Part shown: piece by piece, positions 22,695 through 34,453 of the stretch | Numbering within the stretch: position 1 is the stretch's first letter | How the letters are laid out: the number at the start of each line of letters is the position of its first letter | NCBI GenBank assembly: GCA_033807695.1 | Contig: CM066300.1 | Span: forward strand, 930,001-994,000 | Length of the DNA stretch: 64,000 nucleotides | Reading direction: 5' to 3' | DNA from: Daedaleopsis sinensis | Taxonomy: Eukaryota > Basidiomycota > Agaricomycetes > Polyporales > Polyporaceae | The notes under the pieces: generated by a model | Seen by the model: only the letters and a program-made list of their open reading frames with translations | Database searches by the model: none | What the model was told of the DNA's origin: nothing | Translations under genes and position numbers: made by a program

Positions 22695-24905
22695 ATGCCT
22701 CCTCCTGCGCTCGCCGCCATGGCCCCCGCCACCTTCGACGCAGGTGATGCAAGCGTGGTACAGACCGTCTTTGGCCACTCGCCCCCGCCGGTGCTTGTTG
22801 GAGGTCTCGTGGCACTCTTGTAAGCTTCAGCTTATTTCGAGATCTTCCCTCATGACGCAGCTCTCTCAGCCTTTCTGGGGTGGTCTTCATGCAAGTCGTG
22901 TTATACTTCCAAATGTATCACGCGGACCAGACGAAGACAAAACTCATCGTGCGTGTCACACGCGTCCACGAGAGCGTTCATCCCTCATGTTCGAATCTCA
23001 GGTTCTCGCAGTTTGGTTAGTACTCTGCATCTCATGGTGTATGACTTGTGTTTCGGGTCTAATTTTCCCCCGCATCTCAAGGTTACTAGACATCGCACAC
23101 TCGGGCCTCGTCTGTACTTCAAATTGGCAGAGTCTGATAACAGAGTATGGGGAGTTTCAAATGTTGGATAACATACAGTGGTGAGTGAAGATCTCCCTTC
23201 AGCTCGAAGCCCTCTGAGAAGTAATGTTGGGACGCAGGTCAATATCAGTGAGTGCAAAGTTGGCTTTGTTGGCTGTGTTGTTCAACGGACCTTCCCGTCG
23301 CGAAGCTTACGATCGCCCTCACGGTGAGTGAGATTAAACATAATAATCATATGTGACAGCTCATAACGGATGACGGTAGGCCATCACAACATCCATAGTA
23401 CATTGGTGAGTTTACTCACATACGGAGGCTGTTGATTGGTGCTGATCAGTGATCAGCTTCTTCATCCACCGCATCTGGAAGCGTACGTCACCTCTCCCCG
23501 ATCTTGTATGACGAAATGCCCATGAATAACTCCCAGTCAGTCGACACAACATATACATCACTACTCCACTAGTGAGCTCTAGATCTTTCGTCGGTTTTGA
23601 ATGGCTGCTGATAACCGGACCAAATGACCTGCTTAGATCTTACTGGCATTATTGCGTCTTGGTGAGTGCGTCTCGAACTCGCAATGCGCTTAAAAGCTCA
23701 TGCCAGGCATTTCCATTCAGCATCCGCTCTTGGTGAGACTAGTACCCTCTATCACCGGTAATATGAAACTGACGTTTCGGACCAGTCACTACTGCCGAAA
23801 TGTACGTATGCATTTGACTTTCTCTGCGATCAGATTCCTGATTCAATTGGTGCAGGCTTCGACTGCGAAGCTATGTATTATTCATCAAAGAGTTCACCGT
23901 GTGTATGATTACAGACGCTTCCGCTTCACCTGCTGACGGTTCTTCAGTACATATTTACGCTCGGACTCACGATATCGGCGTCGCTCGACGTTCTAATCAC
24001 TACCACTCTTTGCTACTATCTCCGGAGAGGCCGTACTGGCTTCGTGAGGTGAGAGCGATATGCTGTGATGATATCGTCGGGAAAGAATTTCTCACGTTCA
24101 TCAATGCTCAGGTTCAATCATATCGTCGACACTCTCACTCTTTACACTGTGGAAAATGGGATGCTTACTTGGTACGCCTGCGGCATGATCAACCACTCGC
24201 GTAGTCTAACCGCGCTTCGCACTAGTATCGCTACTGCGCTCTCCTTGTTCTTCGTATGTTGCAGCCGTCTCTGACGCAGATGGACGCTGACCGGGAGTGC
24301 AGTGGCTATTCATGCGACAGAACTTCGCCTTTCTCGGAATGCACCTGGCTATCAATAAGCGTACGTCCTATCCTGTTGATGCTACACCTCAGATGAAGGC
24401 CTCTGACCGATCGCCCAACAGTATATGCAAACACTCTCCTCGCGAGGCAAGTCGGTCCGCGCAGACTTGGCAGCTGACACGCACTCACCTCTTGCAGCCT
24501 GAACGCCCGAAAATCTCTAGCGAACAGAGCCCAGCAAGCGTCCGGCGATCGCTATCCGCTCCCGGTCATGATGGGCAACCCACCGCTCAGCCCCCGGAAC
24601 TTCGTGAGTTTTCCTCTGCTCGCCTCATGGGCCGTACACCGCATAGACTGACTCTCCTTCCAGTCCAGACACGACGTCTCCACCGCCAACAAGGTGCGTC
24701 GGCACGCACAGTCTGATGACTTCCGCTAGGAGAGCTAACCCATCATCTACAGCAGCCGTGGCAAGTCCAAGTCAACATCGACGTCGAGCGGACAGTCCAG
24801 CACGACGATGTCATGAACGTCGGCGGGCCGTCGCCCGTCGAAGTCGATCTCGGCCCCAGGCACAAGAGTGACACCGACTCTCTGTCGGACACGCAAACGA
24901 GATGA
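22695..24905 (+). CDS. DUF6534 seven-transmembrane-type protein, 21 exons
   Basis: Membrane protein of a family abundant in mushrooms (DUF6534); function unknown. Exons: 22695-22819, 22870-22948, 23002-23015, 23082-23180, 23238-23247, 23306-23323, 23380-23405, 23457-23482, 23537-23571, 23637-23661, 23721-23732, 23786-23801, 23856-23898, 23948-24048, 24112-24171, 24226-24253, 24303-24360, 24422-24446, 24498-24603, 24664-24693, 24753-24905 (362 aa, frame-consistent throughout). Diagnostic pieces: VVFMQVVLYFQMYHADQ, WLLDIAHSGLV, LTIALTAITTSIVHCFFIHR, ISASLDVLITTTLCYYLR, RFNHIVDTLTLYTVENGMLT, and NKLYANTLLASLNARKSL. The conserved ASLNAR motif ends the membrane part and a polar tail follows. The intron 24447-24497 has a GC donor (GAG, then GCAAGT). 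Several exons are only 10-18 nt, so automatic models will often break here. Confidence 0.85.
24447..24497 (+). other. GC-AG intron
   Basis: The donor is GCAAGT after exon sequence ending CGCGAG, and the acceptor is TTGCAG. Splicing here gives TLLAS-LNARKSL, the conserved end of the DUF6534 domain. No GT donor nearby keeps the frame. Confidence 0.75.
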
Positions 24906-27900
24906 AGGGAGTACTTGGCCGACAGACAGCCGTCACATCCCTCAGTCGCGGAACAACCGACGATGCGCACCTCAGAGCCCCAGACTTCCACCAACCACTG
25001 TGACTATGATAGGATCTCGTTCTGGTATCCTCATTGTATATATTATTGCGCGCTGGTGACATACGTAGCCGATAGGGTGGAGGTGGAGGTGGTCCTTGTA
25101 TTGCACCGAATCTCGGACAGCGTACGCAACACTGAAGCGCGTAACTGCCTACAATAGGGCGCGGCCCTCGCGGGCAATAAACGGAGTATACATACATACA
25201 TACATACATACATGCCGATTCTCGTAATGGATTTCCCGTCGTCGCACCCACACGCAAAGAGCATGATGTGGCCGCGCGCCCTCCGTGCCGTGCACTGGCC
25301 CTCACTAGCCTCACTCCTCGGAGGCATTCCGAGAGTAGACAGGGACTTCTCCGTTTGAGCCTATCGCCATCCCCACGTTCGCCCGAAAACTGTCGCTTAA
25401 CCTACGAGGCGCGACCACAACGGGGTTTTTCTGCTACTGTGGGTTCTGCCCGAACAGATGTTTGCGGTAGGGACACCCTCTCACTAGGCACCGGACCCAG
25501 CACCGATCGCAAGCACTCGCACATATTTATATGTCCGGGCCCCCATGCTCCCTGCCCCCATATGTTGAGTATCACAGCTGCCTACCCTGGCAATGGCACA
25601 GAACCTCGAGACTCCGAGACATCGCCATACCTTCTTCAGGGCGCGGCCGCTCTCACGGAGCTGAGAGTGGCACCGTGGCATAGCGCGGCCCTCGCCTCGG
25701 CGGCGATACTAGCACAGTCCGAGAGACGTGGTCCGGGGATGCATATGGCTACATCGCGTCGTGCACGCTCGCTTGCCGGGCCTGGCATCCTACCGCGAAG
25801 AGACGGAAGGGACGTCTGTCGCTTGTCACCGCATTCGCACCGGCCGGGGCGACTCGCAGCGGTGGGGAGCACTAGCAAAGTAGCATGCTCGCGAAGCACG
25901 TATAACCGGAAGACCGACAACTGACGGGGCACGAGCCTCGACGCCGCTCGTGTGCTGCGGCGCGGTGTCCGAGGAGCACATGCGAGTCAGATCGCTGGGG
26001 TGCCAGTGTGGGTTCGAGTTGCCCACGGGCTGGCGTGTTCTCCTCGCTTCGATAAGCTTGCCCGGATTCGAGGGACGTAGGCCCGCCATGATGCATGATG
26101 CGTGAGAGCGCTGCGGTGGACATGAAATGCGTCCGGGACCGAGGGGGTTGCGAAGAGCCGGAGAGCGGCCGTTCCCGTTCCTCAGTTTGGAAGCGGTTCG
26201 TGGTTCGTGGTTCCCAATGGTGCTGCAATACAATGTTGTTAGACACACGGGTTCCACAAGATGCACCTCATGGTATTCGAACCGTTTGTCATTGTAGTCA
26301 ATCCAGAGACTCTGTTACTGTTTTGTCTGACTTTCTTGGATCGTGGTGTACAGGCAGCCTGTTTGCAGGCGTTGATCCTGGATGTCTTGTTTATCGATAC
26401 TTTGGCATGCATGTTTACAGTGCGCCGTTAGGCCATCCACACACCGGCACTTGACAATTGGGATGCTTACTAGGTACATGTGCAAACACTGCACGCGTCA
26501 CGCTTCTCAACAGTGTGGAGAGACCCGGAGCCCGTGACACCACACGTCGATGTGTGCGCAACACACACGTTCGTGTCCCTGATCTGCGCTCGCGAGTCAG
26601 GGGCACAACCGACCTCCTTAGCCCGCTCATATCCGCATTCCGCAGCGGGGCAGGCCTAGGTAGGAGTGCCGAACACCCTCGCCGTCCTGGGACCGCACCG
26701 AGCGATTGGCAAGCTTTGGGGCTGAGCGCGGAATATTGACGACGGGCAGCTCCGCCTCCTGCATGTTTACGCAAAAGATCGCGAGGATAGGGGGGCTGCA
26801 CCGAGCCACGCAGCGTCGAGATCGTCTCCGTGTCCGAAGGCAGTTCATGGTGCTTGTGCCGCAGCTTGGGGGGACGCATAAAGCGATCTCGAATCTTCGC
26901 GAGTACTGAGTACTGGGTCCGAGGGCATTACTTGGCTATACCGACGGCAACGGGTCGCCCGATGAGGCCTAGGGATCACTCGTGCTAGTGGTGTCCTCTT
27001 CCATCACTGTCCATGGCAGACAGCCCCGTATGCAAGTTGCGCCGCGGTCGGTAAGCGGCCGTCCTGTAGGTGGCTGCATACAGCCCCGACCCGATCGGCT
27101 TGGGCTCTCTCTGGGTACTGGAACTTGATCGTAGCGTCAGCACTCCGCACCGTAGGCAGCAGGACGCATTACGTACAGTGCGCGACCATACGTAAGTATC
27201 CGGACATCCAGACGGACCCGGGACGACACAAAGCCTCGCGGACGATCGAGGAAGGTAGCCTTGACTCCACCGAGGGTCGAGCTCGTAAGTATACGTAAGT
27301 TCGCAGTGTGGTCTTGGTGCTGCCCTCGGGCGGGTGCGGCCGTGGGCGCGAGAGCCATTGGAAGGTGTATCGCGTGTATGATCCAATCGGGAACGGTTTC
27401 ACGGTTCGTGACGGTTGAACAGGCGGGCATGCTGCAACTTGGCAAGACTACATCGCACAGCGGCCCCCACATCCGCGCCAAGTCGTGTGAGCGGTCGATA
27501 AGAAAGCAGTCGCGGGTGAGCCCTTCCGCGACATATGCCAAGCCGGCGATTGAAATGTTTGACAGCTCGCAGCACCGGCGTGTTGCTCGGGGATGTGGGC
27601 AGCGTCTCAGCGACATCCAGAACATGGGCCCCACTTGACTGCAATGGGAGGAAGGACGCGGGTGTCGACTGCTGGCGAGATGGTGTGTCAGATGCATTAC
27701 TTGTGTTAGCGTATTCTGATAAACGTGTTGAGCGCATGCAGTTGGGTTCGTGGGTGATGACAGCAGTTCCGAGACAGGTACCTATGGCTGTGGTCGCCAT
27801 CCAGATGAATGTATCAGACAGTGTGGGTAGTCAGCAGATCATCCGAGGACATAGGTCTTGAACAGATGCATAAACCCATGTGAAATACAGATGAGCGAAC

Positions 27901-28068
27901 CAAGATCTAGGAGACTCGCACCAGCATACACCTCACTCAACACTCGGCAACCCCTTCACGAACAGTATACCATCGACCGACCCCACGATCGCCTCATCGA
28001 CTCGGCGAGAAATATCAACAAGGCTGTTGCAGCGACACAGGACATTGGGAACCCTCCCATCGTTGATG
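24906..28068. other. Gene-poor 3.2-kb region
   Basis: It starts with the 3' UTR of the DUF6534 gene. A CATA tetranucleotide tract is the only clear repeat. Open frames on both strands (for example 25268-25924 +) show no domains, membrane pattern or exon-exon continuity. I see no RNA gene. Confidence 0.4.
25186..25214. repeat. CATA/TATG tetranucleotide microsatellite
   Basis: About seven perfect units of the tetramer in intergenic sequence. Confidence 0.9.
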
Positions 28069-28475
28069 TTATTTCTTCCCGCCCCCACCGGCTGCTGCTG
28101 CTTCCTCTTCCTTCTTCTGCCAGGCCGAGGAGATGTTACGGTTGGCAGCACACCTAGATGATCACTACTCACCTTCTGTTTCTCGCGTAGAGCTGCAGCA
28201 TCCCTGGAAAAGAAACAGAGCGTAAGTGACCGGTCCCTCGGGCACATGTTGACTGAAAGGAAAGGAGACGAAAGGGAAACTTACTTCTCTCTCCGCTGCT
28301 GCAATGTGGCGGCACTCTCCTTCTTGGCCTTTGCATTCGTAGCTTGCTTCTTCTGCGCCTTTAGGCGGTCCGTCTCCCGTTGGTTACCGCCTAGACCGAC
28401 GCAAGAGACCGCATGAAGACTCCATAGTGAATCGAGACAGCTCTAAGAGAGAAGCGTAGACAACATACGAGTCAT
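28069..28475 (-). CDS. SERF / 4F5 family small protein
   Basis: Small, very basic and charged protein of the SERF (4F5) family; animal and yeast members modulate amyloid aggregation and RNA-rich condensates. Minus-strand exons: 28475-28469 (7 nt), 28390-28285, 28203-28173, 28116-28069, encoding about 63 aa. The N-terminus MTRGNQRETDRLKAQKKQ is the family signature (usual form MTRGNQRE.AR.KN.KK). It is followed by KKESAATLQQRREKDAAAL, a KKEEEAAAAGGGGKK tail and TAA. The start exon is only ATGACTC, with a strong GTATGT donor, and would be missed without homology. About 270 bp separate it from a divergent small ORF, and the KDZ element inserts about 490 bp upstream of its ATG. Confidence 0.9.
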
Positions 28476-28739
28476 GTCGCCGGCCCTTCAGACAGTCGTA
28501 CTCGAGTAAAGGAGGCCCAGTCTGGTGCTGGTCAAGACTCAACGTAGAGGTTCGGGTTGAAGTTGTTCGTGGGAGAGGAGGCACAGGTCGCCGAATGTGC
28601 GCGAATCATCTGTGACAGTAGTGTCACATGGCACCATCACAGCGCGTCATTCGCGTGACCGGGAAGACGCGTCAAACGCCCGACCGACGCGACGCGACGT
28701 TGAACTTGGTCTTGACCACCATCTTGCTACTACGTACTT

Positions 28740-28886
28740 ATGTTGCCAAAGTTCTCGCTTCTGCGACTGCGCCTCGGCCAGAGCATCTTTGCACCGCCGT
28801 CCACGAATATATCTATGTCTCCAGGCGGCTTCCCAGAACCAGGCGGCAACCCACGCTCCTGGGGACCATCACCAACGTTCACCTAA
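28740..28886 (+). CDS. Small ORF, possible mitochondrial-type peptide or gene remnant
   Basis: An ATG at 28740 opens a 48-codon frame. It begins with a basic amphipathic-looking stretch (MLPKFSLLRLRLGQSIF) and continues with PGGFPEPGGNPRSWGPSP before TAA. The start resembles a mitochondrial presequence and the rest a short conserved-looking segment. I do not recognise the family. A GTAAGT site at about 28932 lies just before the KDZ insertion, so this may be the first exon of a gene interrupted by the transposon. It may equally be chance. Confidence 0.25.
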   Translation: MLPKFSLLRLRLGQSIFAPPSTNISMSPGGFPEPGGNPRSWGPSPTFT

Positions 28887-28961
28887 ATCCCGGCATGCAG
28901 AAGCGCAGGTGACTATGCCTGTGCAATCTATGTAAGTACTCCTCATGTTCTTTTGACGGCA

Positions 28962-28968
28962 CGCCGTG
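28962..28968. repeat. Left copy of 7-bp direct repeat flanking the KDZ element (candidate TSD)
   Basis: CGCCGTG directly abuts the left terminus (CAGGGACTGCACTTAG). The same seven bases directly follow the right terminus at 41097-41103. Confidence 0.65.
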
Positions 28969-29012
28969 CAGGGACTGCACTTAGTGACGATGATCCGTTG
29001 TGTTAACTAATA
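28969..29012 (+). repeat. Left terminal inverted repeat of the KDZ element (imperfect)
   Basis: It starts CAGGGACTGCACTTAG and continues through gatgatccgtt to tgttaactaa. It pairs with the reverse complement of 41050-41096 over the ACTTAG block and the GATNATCC and TGTTAAYTAA blocks. Confidence 0.6.
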
Positions 29013-29330
29013 GTGATCTTGGATCATTCTGCTTGAGAGGATTATGTACTACATACCATACAATGTACATACCATCGTGACCTCTACACAAGAATGATAC
29101 ATGGATGGTGACAGGATTATCGCATGGATTATAATGGGATCATTCGACGGATGATCTACTAATGCAGGATGATACGATAAAGTATCATCCACCGGATGAT
29201 CCAATAGATCATCGTAACATCATCCTTAGTAGTATCATCTTGGATCATCCAACCGATGATCTACCCTCGCGTATGCAGCATTTTCAGCCACTTGCAGGTC
29301 GGATCATCAGGAATGATCTTCAGTACCAAT
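28985..29330. promoter_or_regulatory. Left subterminal cluster of GGATGATC motifs
   Basis: About ten copies of ATGATC/GATCAT occur in about 350 bp in both orientations. Several are paired as palindromes with a short spacer, for example GATCATTCGACGGATGATC at about 29138-29156. The density is far above chance and is mirrored at the right end, as expected of transposase-binding sites. Confidence 0.6.
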
Positions 29331-29352
29331 CTGTACATGGAAGAGTATATAG

Positions 29353-32300
29353 CTATGGAAATTCGACCTCTTGTTCAGTGTCCAAAGAGTCGACATTGCC
29401 TGGCCGACTCTTGGTACCTGTGCGGACCTTCTCTAACATTTCCAACACCGCCTCCCACTCATGCATAGACTCCACGTACGCAGCGAGTGCGTCACGCATA
29501 GGCTGTGACGTCGTCAACCAGTCAGCGTGCGCTACAGACGAAGTATGATCACGAATAGTACAGTGAACTCACCAGTGTATGGTCAAGTTGATCGGCTGGT
29601 ACTCCCTTGGATCGCACAGTATCGTACGCGTCCAGTACCTCCTTGCTCTTGCTTGTGAATATCATGACACGCTCGCTAGCGTATGCACGTTCCCCTGGCG
29701 TGAGGTCGCCACGCTCTGCCGCTTCACACCATCGCTGGGCTAATTGCGCGAAACCCTTGGCGGCGGCACGGAACTCGGCGCAACTGATGTTGACCGCCTC
29801 GTCTGCTCGGTTCTTCTCCTGCCAGGCTCGGAACCACTGTGCGCGATCGACTAGAATGTGATGATTATGTGGATCAGTAGTAGTCTTGTACACCTCAACA
29901 GACTGAGAGACAGTTGCCACACTTACACCACGTCATGTAGGTCCGATCGTCATCATCCCCACCGGGCTGAGCCTGAGGCCCGCCCTCACTGGGTTGTGAC
30001 GTGACCATTGCGTCTTCGAATACCCACCAGATCCAGGAGCCGGCACGGTGCTGATCACGTTGTGTGCGTGCCACACGTAGGTTCGAGATCGTGAGGTCCT
30101 GGGTGATGTCAATGCGCTGCAGTTTGGTGGACGGATCGTTCGCTTCGAGACTAAGGCCGAGATTTGTACGCAAGGCAGTGATTCTATCGTAGATATGATT
30201 GTAGCGTCGGGCTTGCTGGTTCCGGAACGATTCAGACTTCTGGGTGTCCGCAGTGGAGCGTAGGTTCTCACGGCGACCGTGGGCATGCTCCTTCTTCGAA
30301 TCCACAAAAGCCGCAACGTTCTTGACCGCTTGTCTGACAATGGCCAGCTGGTCGAATGCTTGACCGACACGGAGCTTGAACTCGAAATGCGCCAGAAGCC
30401 GAAGGTCGTACTTGTCCAGCTGGTCGGCGGTGAAGTCAGACGGCAGGCCTAGGACTTCCTCGTCGCGTGTCGATTGTGTCGCACGGAGCTGCTTTCCACT
30501 AGGCTTGTTTGGTGGTTGCTCTCTCGAGGTTGACGGCGTCCCGGTAAGAAGAAGCTCGGGCGTTTCGGTATCATCGTGTGTTTCGGAATCCGAGTCGTCA
30601 TCCGAGGCCGACTCGACTGTCACCGTTGGCATAGAGCTGTTGTCGTGCTGGCCAGAGTCGCTGCTGTCACTGTCTGAACCACTGCGGTCGTTGTCATCGT
30701 CGTCGCAGTCTGATGTTGTGAAGGAAGGGCTTGGGGCCTCTGTGCTGTGGACGCCGGGAGATTGGACGCCTAATAGCGGCATATACTTGCTCTGATCAGT
30801 GCGCCAGATATCGACCTTCTCGCGCCATGAGACCCAGTTTTTCTTCTTCGGCCGTGTCTTGTCCTTTCTACTTGGCGTTTTCTCACTGTCACGCAGGTCG
30901 AGCCTACATAACAGTTGAGCTATAAGTAGGTAATAAGAAATCATAAGACGTACAGCTCGCTCTCAAGCTCGAGACCTCGAAGAAGAAATTGGCCCATGTG
31001 GTTTCGAACATGAGCCACTGTGGCGCGCTTCTTACTTGTGGCTTTCTGGCTCTGAACATCGGAAACGAGATCATCGAACGCTTTGCGGGCGGATGGCACT
31101 ATCATGTTGGTAGAAAATCAGTATAAAATGTACCGCACTAGGAGGACTGATGCAGTTACCTTGTGTTTGATCCACCAGAAATGGACTCTTCGTGAATGCT
31201 TCTTCTTTGGCCTTGTAGGTGAGTGGTGTAGGTGCGGTGTTGTCGAAAGGAATATTGAGCCAGGTGGATACAGATTGGGGGGTCGCAAGAGCGGTAAGAC
31301 CGGCTAGATATTCAGTCGTCTTCTGCTGAGCCGCATAGCCCCTCTTCAAATCCTTCGACAGAGTACGAGCTAGACAATGAATTCGATCAGCACCCAAGAC
31401 AAAAATCCGGAGCTTTGGGTGAGATAACACGTACATATCTTTTCGAGCTTGTTCCAGTTCCAGAAGCCAATGAGGTTGTTCAACGCATCGTGTCGTGCAC
31501 CAGCGGTCATCTCACGAGTTGGTAGACCAGCAAGATTGAACTCTGCCCAGGGTGTCTCAACACCCTCGCCATGCGCGAAACCAAATCCTGTGGCGTATGA
31601 TAGAGCATACACGAGCTGGCAAAGATCCTTGTGAGCGTAGAGGTGCATGCTTGGCAGACACACCAACAGCTCTTCGAGCATTGATACGAGCTCAGGCCAT
31701 TTCTCTTTGAAACGATGTATGAGCTTCCGGATGTAGATGCATACAACATCATACGTGAGTGCGCGCTGCTCGTGATGTTCAGTTCCTCGCAAGCCACCTT
31801 GGAAAGCGACATCAGCACGATCGTGACTGTGTACAGATGATCAATATGTCACTTGACGCTCATGAATGTTAAGTACTTACGCTTCACCAGCGTGCATATC
31901 AGCAACGGCTCCTGATCGGAATAGAACGTGGCGGCAGGTAACCGCGATGATGCCACTTATTTCGAGCAGGCGGAATTTGCCCGGACGTTGAGCACGACCA
32001 ACCTTGAAGCCACTGCAAGTCTCATTCTAGATGTCCAGTGAGCAAAATCAATGTCAGAATGTTTCCTGACAATACACTACGTACCTTCGGAGCCTTCTCG
32101 TAAGTCGCCTTGAGAAATGGCTTGAGTTTGTTATGGTCAACAAAGTATGCCTCTCCGGGGGCGAGACTGACGTCGTGAGGGTCGTCGTTCTTTAACTTTT
32201 TGTGCAGACTATGATTGCCATCCATACCAAGGAGGATACGATAGATGTACCTGTGCTGATGTGAATCCAAGTGCATCCAACACGGTCTCAAAAACTACGT

Positions 32301-33588
32301 ACTTGAGATGAGATGGTGTCGCAGATTTCCAGTCATCTGGTAGATTGAAACCAGGCCATGGACAGACTATGCATGGAACGGCGATGCACGAAGGATCACG
32401 ATGAGGGAGAACAATTCCATGATGACGGCCGGACCGCTTCACCATTGAGAAATGGCGCCACATACGCGAAGTGAACATAAAGTTCTTATATCGGTTCTAG
32501 GCGATAGATGAGTAGAAGCACCGGCATTCAACGAAATGAGAGAGTGATCAAAATACCTCGACTGCGTATGGATTCCAGTTGTTGGTCAGTCGAACGACAA
32601 CACCCCAGTAGTCTTGTGCGCTCTTGTGCGATATATCCCAAACCAAGTGCCACGTCCTCATGAGGGGCTCTGTAAATGCCGTCTCCGGTTCGTCTTTGCT
32701 CGACGGCCACAGACCTGACGCAATTAGCTGGAAGAACCGATCTTCACGCGGTGCGCAGTGACAGAACTGGACAAGACATGTGTGAACACCATTTGTATGA
32801 CAGATAACCAGGCGTGTCGGCTTGTGAGAGGAGTGTGTTGGTATGTTAGGGCATGGATCGTCTCGATGACCAAGGTGGATAACCAGTCCCAGGTCTGCTA
32901 GGCTCACACGCTCAAAGTATGCACCGTTCCACCTGTCTATCCAGTGGAACTGTAGGTTGCGATGTTCAACCACGCAGCACTGCTCGCACATCGGCTTCTT
33001 CGCGCCGCACTCCAAACACCTAGTCGTCGCAGGGCGCAGGCATCCAACAGAGCCACATAGATGGGGAATCAAGGGTGCGATCAAGGGGTCGTGTTCCCGG
33101 GACAAGAGGATGCGGATAATCTTATCTCCGTAAACCTCCCATTCAGCGATCTTCGAAGATGGGGCCGACTGTACACATTAGATGGTTAGGTCATATATGC
33201 GCAACAGTAGCATCGTACTCACCTTCTTGACCTTCGGGGAGTTCTGTTTCACCTGTTCTGACTGAGCGCCGGGCAGTACGATAGGTTCCGAGAGTGCGGC
33301 AGGAGATGGACCTCCATCGAGATATGATACTGACATTTCGTGAAGTGGTGTCACGGTCTCATCTGTGGCGAGTGCGTTTGATGAGGGCCCAGCGTCGTTT
33401 TCATGAGATAGGGATTCAAATCGGGGTCGTTTGCTGGGGGATGGTTCGACCCGCTCGTAGTCCAGGGCTCGATGGATAACAGCAGAGGTGCCACTATTGT
33501 ATGTGTGGGCCGCCACCCGTCCGCGAGGGCGATGGACATCTGTCCCTCGCTTCGCCGATGCAGTCTTGGGCTTAGTCCTACGGAGCAT
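29353..33588 (-). CDS. KDZ transposase with CxC2-like cysteine cluster, intact, 11 exons
   Basis: Transposase of the Kyakuja-Dileera-Zisupton superfamily. Minus-strand exons: 33588-33223, 33168-32557, 32496-32303, 32250-32085, 32026-31881, 31826-31435, 31369-31160, 31098-30954, 30903-29927, 29850-29573, 29502-29353 (3,636 nt, about 1,211 aa, no stop or frameshift). Order: basic disordered N-terminus; a CxC2-like zinc cluster (CLRPATTRCLECGAKKPMC, then ETAFTEPLMRTWHLVWDIS), about residues 150-320; then the catalytic region. Likely acidic catalytic residues are the Asp of LLGMDGNHSLHKK (about 401), the Asp of LTYDVVCIYIRKL (about 521) and the Glu of AHGEGVETPWAEFN (about 582-585). The typical VTCRHVLFR and HLYAHKDLCQLVYALSY segments are present. 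The C-terminal half is acidic Ser/Asp-rich, then helical with DRAQWFRAWQEKN. The start is the ATG of MLRRTKPK. Confidence 0.9.
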
Positions 33589-34186
33589 AAATGGAAGAGG
33601 GAAGACCTGAGGTGGGTTGGGTAGAGACAGTGAACTTCGGATACTCCGAGTGCCACTCGCAGCGTCTAGTAGAACTCCAAATCGGGCCAAGATAGTGGAT
33701 TGATTCCCTAGAGACAGGGTCGAGAATGTCCTTGTATTGACTGGTTGCGAGGACGTTTCTGAGTGTAGAAAAAGTACAGATAGCTAGCGGTGGGTGTGGG
33801 GTCCTGGCTAGAGCTAGCAGAGGGCGTGCAGCAAGAATCAGACTAAGTATTCTACGGCCCTGCTAAGCGCTGATCGCTGAGCGCTGAGCGCTGAGTTTTC
33901 TCGTTCGACCTTGCCGACGACTACAGTACTGCTGCCAGTACTTCCTGTCTGTCCTCACTCGACCCTATTGCCATTTGACTGTCCGACTCTTGGAGCTTTC
34001 TCCAGAAGGTCACCCATTTTAACCGTCCGTTGTTCCTCGACACTATATCCGCTCTCGTTCTACTGCTCTGCTCTTGTGTCCGTACTCGTTGACCCTTAGG
34101 AGCTCCCGACACCTCTTCACGGTGACAAGCTCGCATGGGGAGGGTGGGAGCCCCTCAGCCCTTCCTTTCCCCCACGCACTGCAGCC

Positions 34187-34453
34187 TTGATGATGCCGCA
34201 GCGCACTCTGACCCCGTCAGCCGTGTTCGCCTTCCCGAACAACCACCCCATAGTCGAGGAACATCTCCTCCGCGCATCCCGCAACAACCCCCTCGAAGCC
34301 TTCCTGCACATCCTGCATCACTGCTGCAGCATCCGACATCTGCATGTGGAGCAATGGTTCGAGGATTCGCCAATCACCCTGCTCCAGCGGGCTGTTTCCA
34401 CTCTGCCAACCCTGCAAGATCTGCAGATGCCGATGTCATCGTGCGCGCAATGA
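34187..34453 (+). CDS. Possible F-box/LRR-like fragment inside the KDZ element
   Basis: An 88-codon frame reads like a leucine-patterned protein: HLLRASRNNPLEAFLHILHH, IRHLHVEQWFEDSPITLL, then TLPTLQDLQM. Leu spacing resembles fungal F-box/LRR proteins, and downstream DVLEQLW-like stretches resemble F-box starts. No continuation could be spliced with confidence. It could be captured host sequence or a decayed gene. Confidence 0.25.
   Translation: MMMPQRTLTPSAVFAFPNNHPIVEEHLLRASRNNPLEAFLHILHHCCSIRHLHVEQWFEDSPITLLQRAVSTLPTLQDLQMPMSSCAQ

Larger units (their letters stand above)
28476..28968. promoter_or_regulatory. SERF upstream region up to the KDZ insertion point
   Basis: This stretch of about 490 bp should hold the SERF promoter. 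It contains a small rightward ORF (28740-28886) and ends at the direct repeat CGCCGTG (28962-28968) that flanks the transposon. The insertion could separate SERF from distal regulatory sequence. Confidence 0.4.

Noticed and set aside
29101..29330. CRISPR-like array from recurring GGATGATC motifs
   Set aside because: Motifs are short, in both orientations and irregularly spaced in a eukaryotic transposon end; no direct repeat-spacer structure or cas genes.
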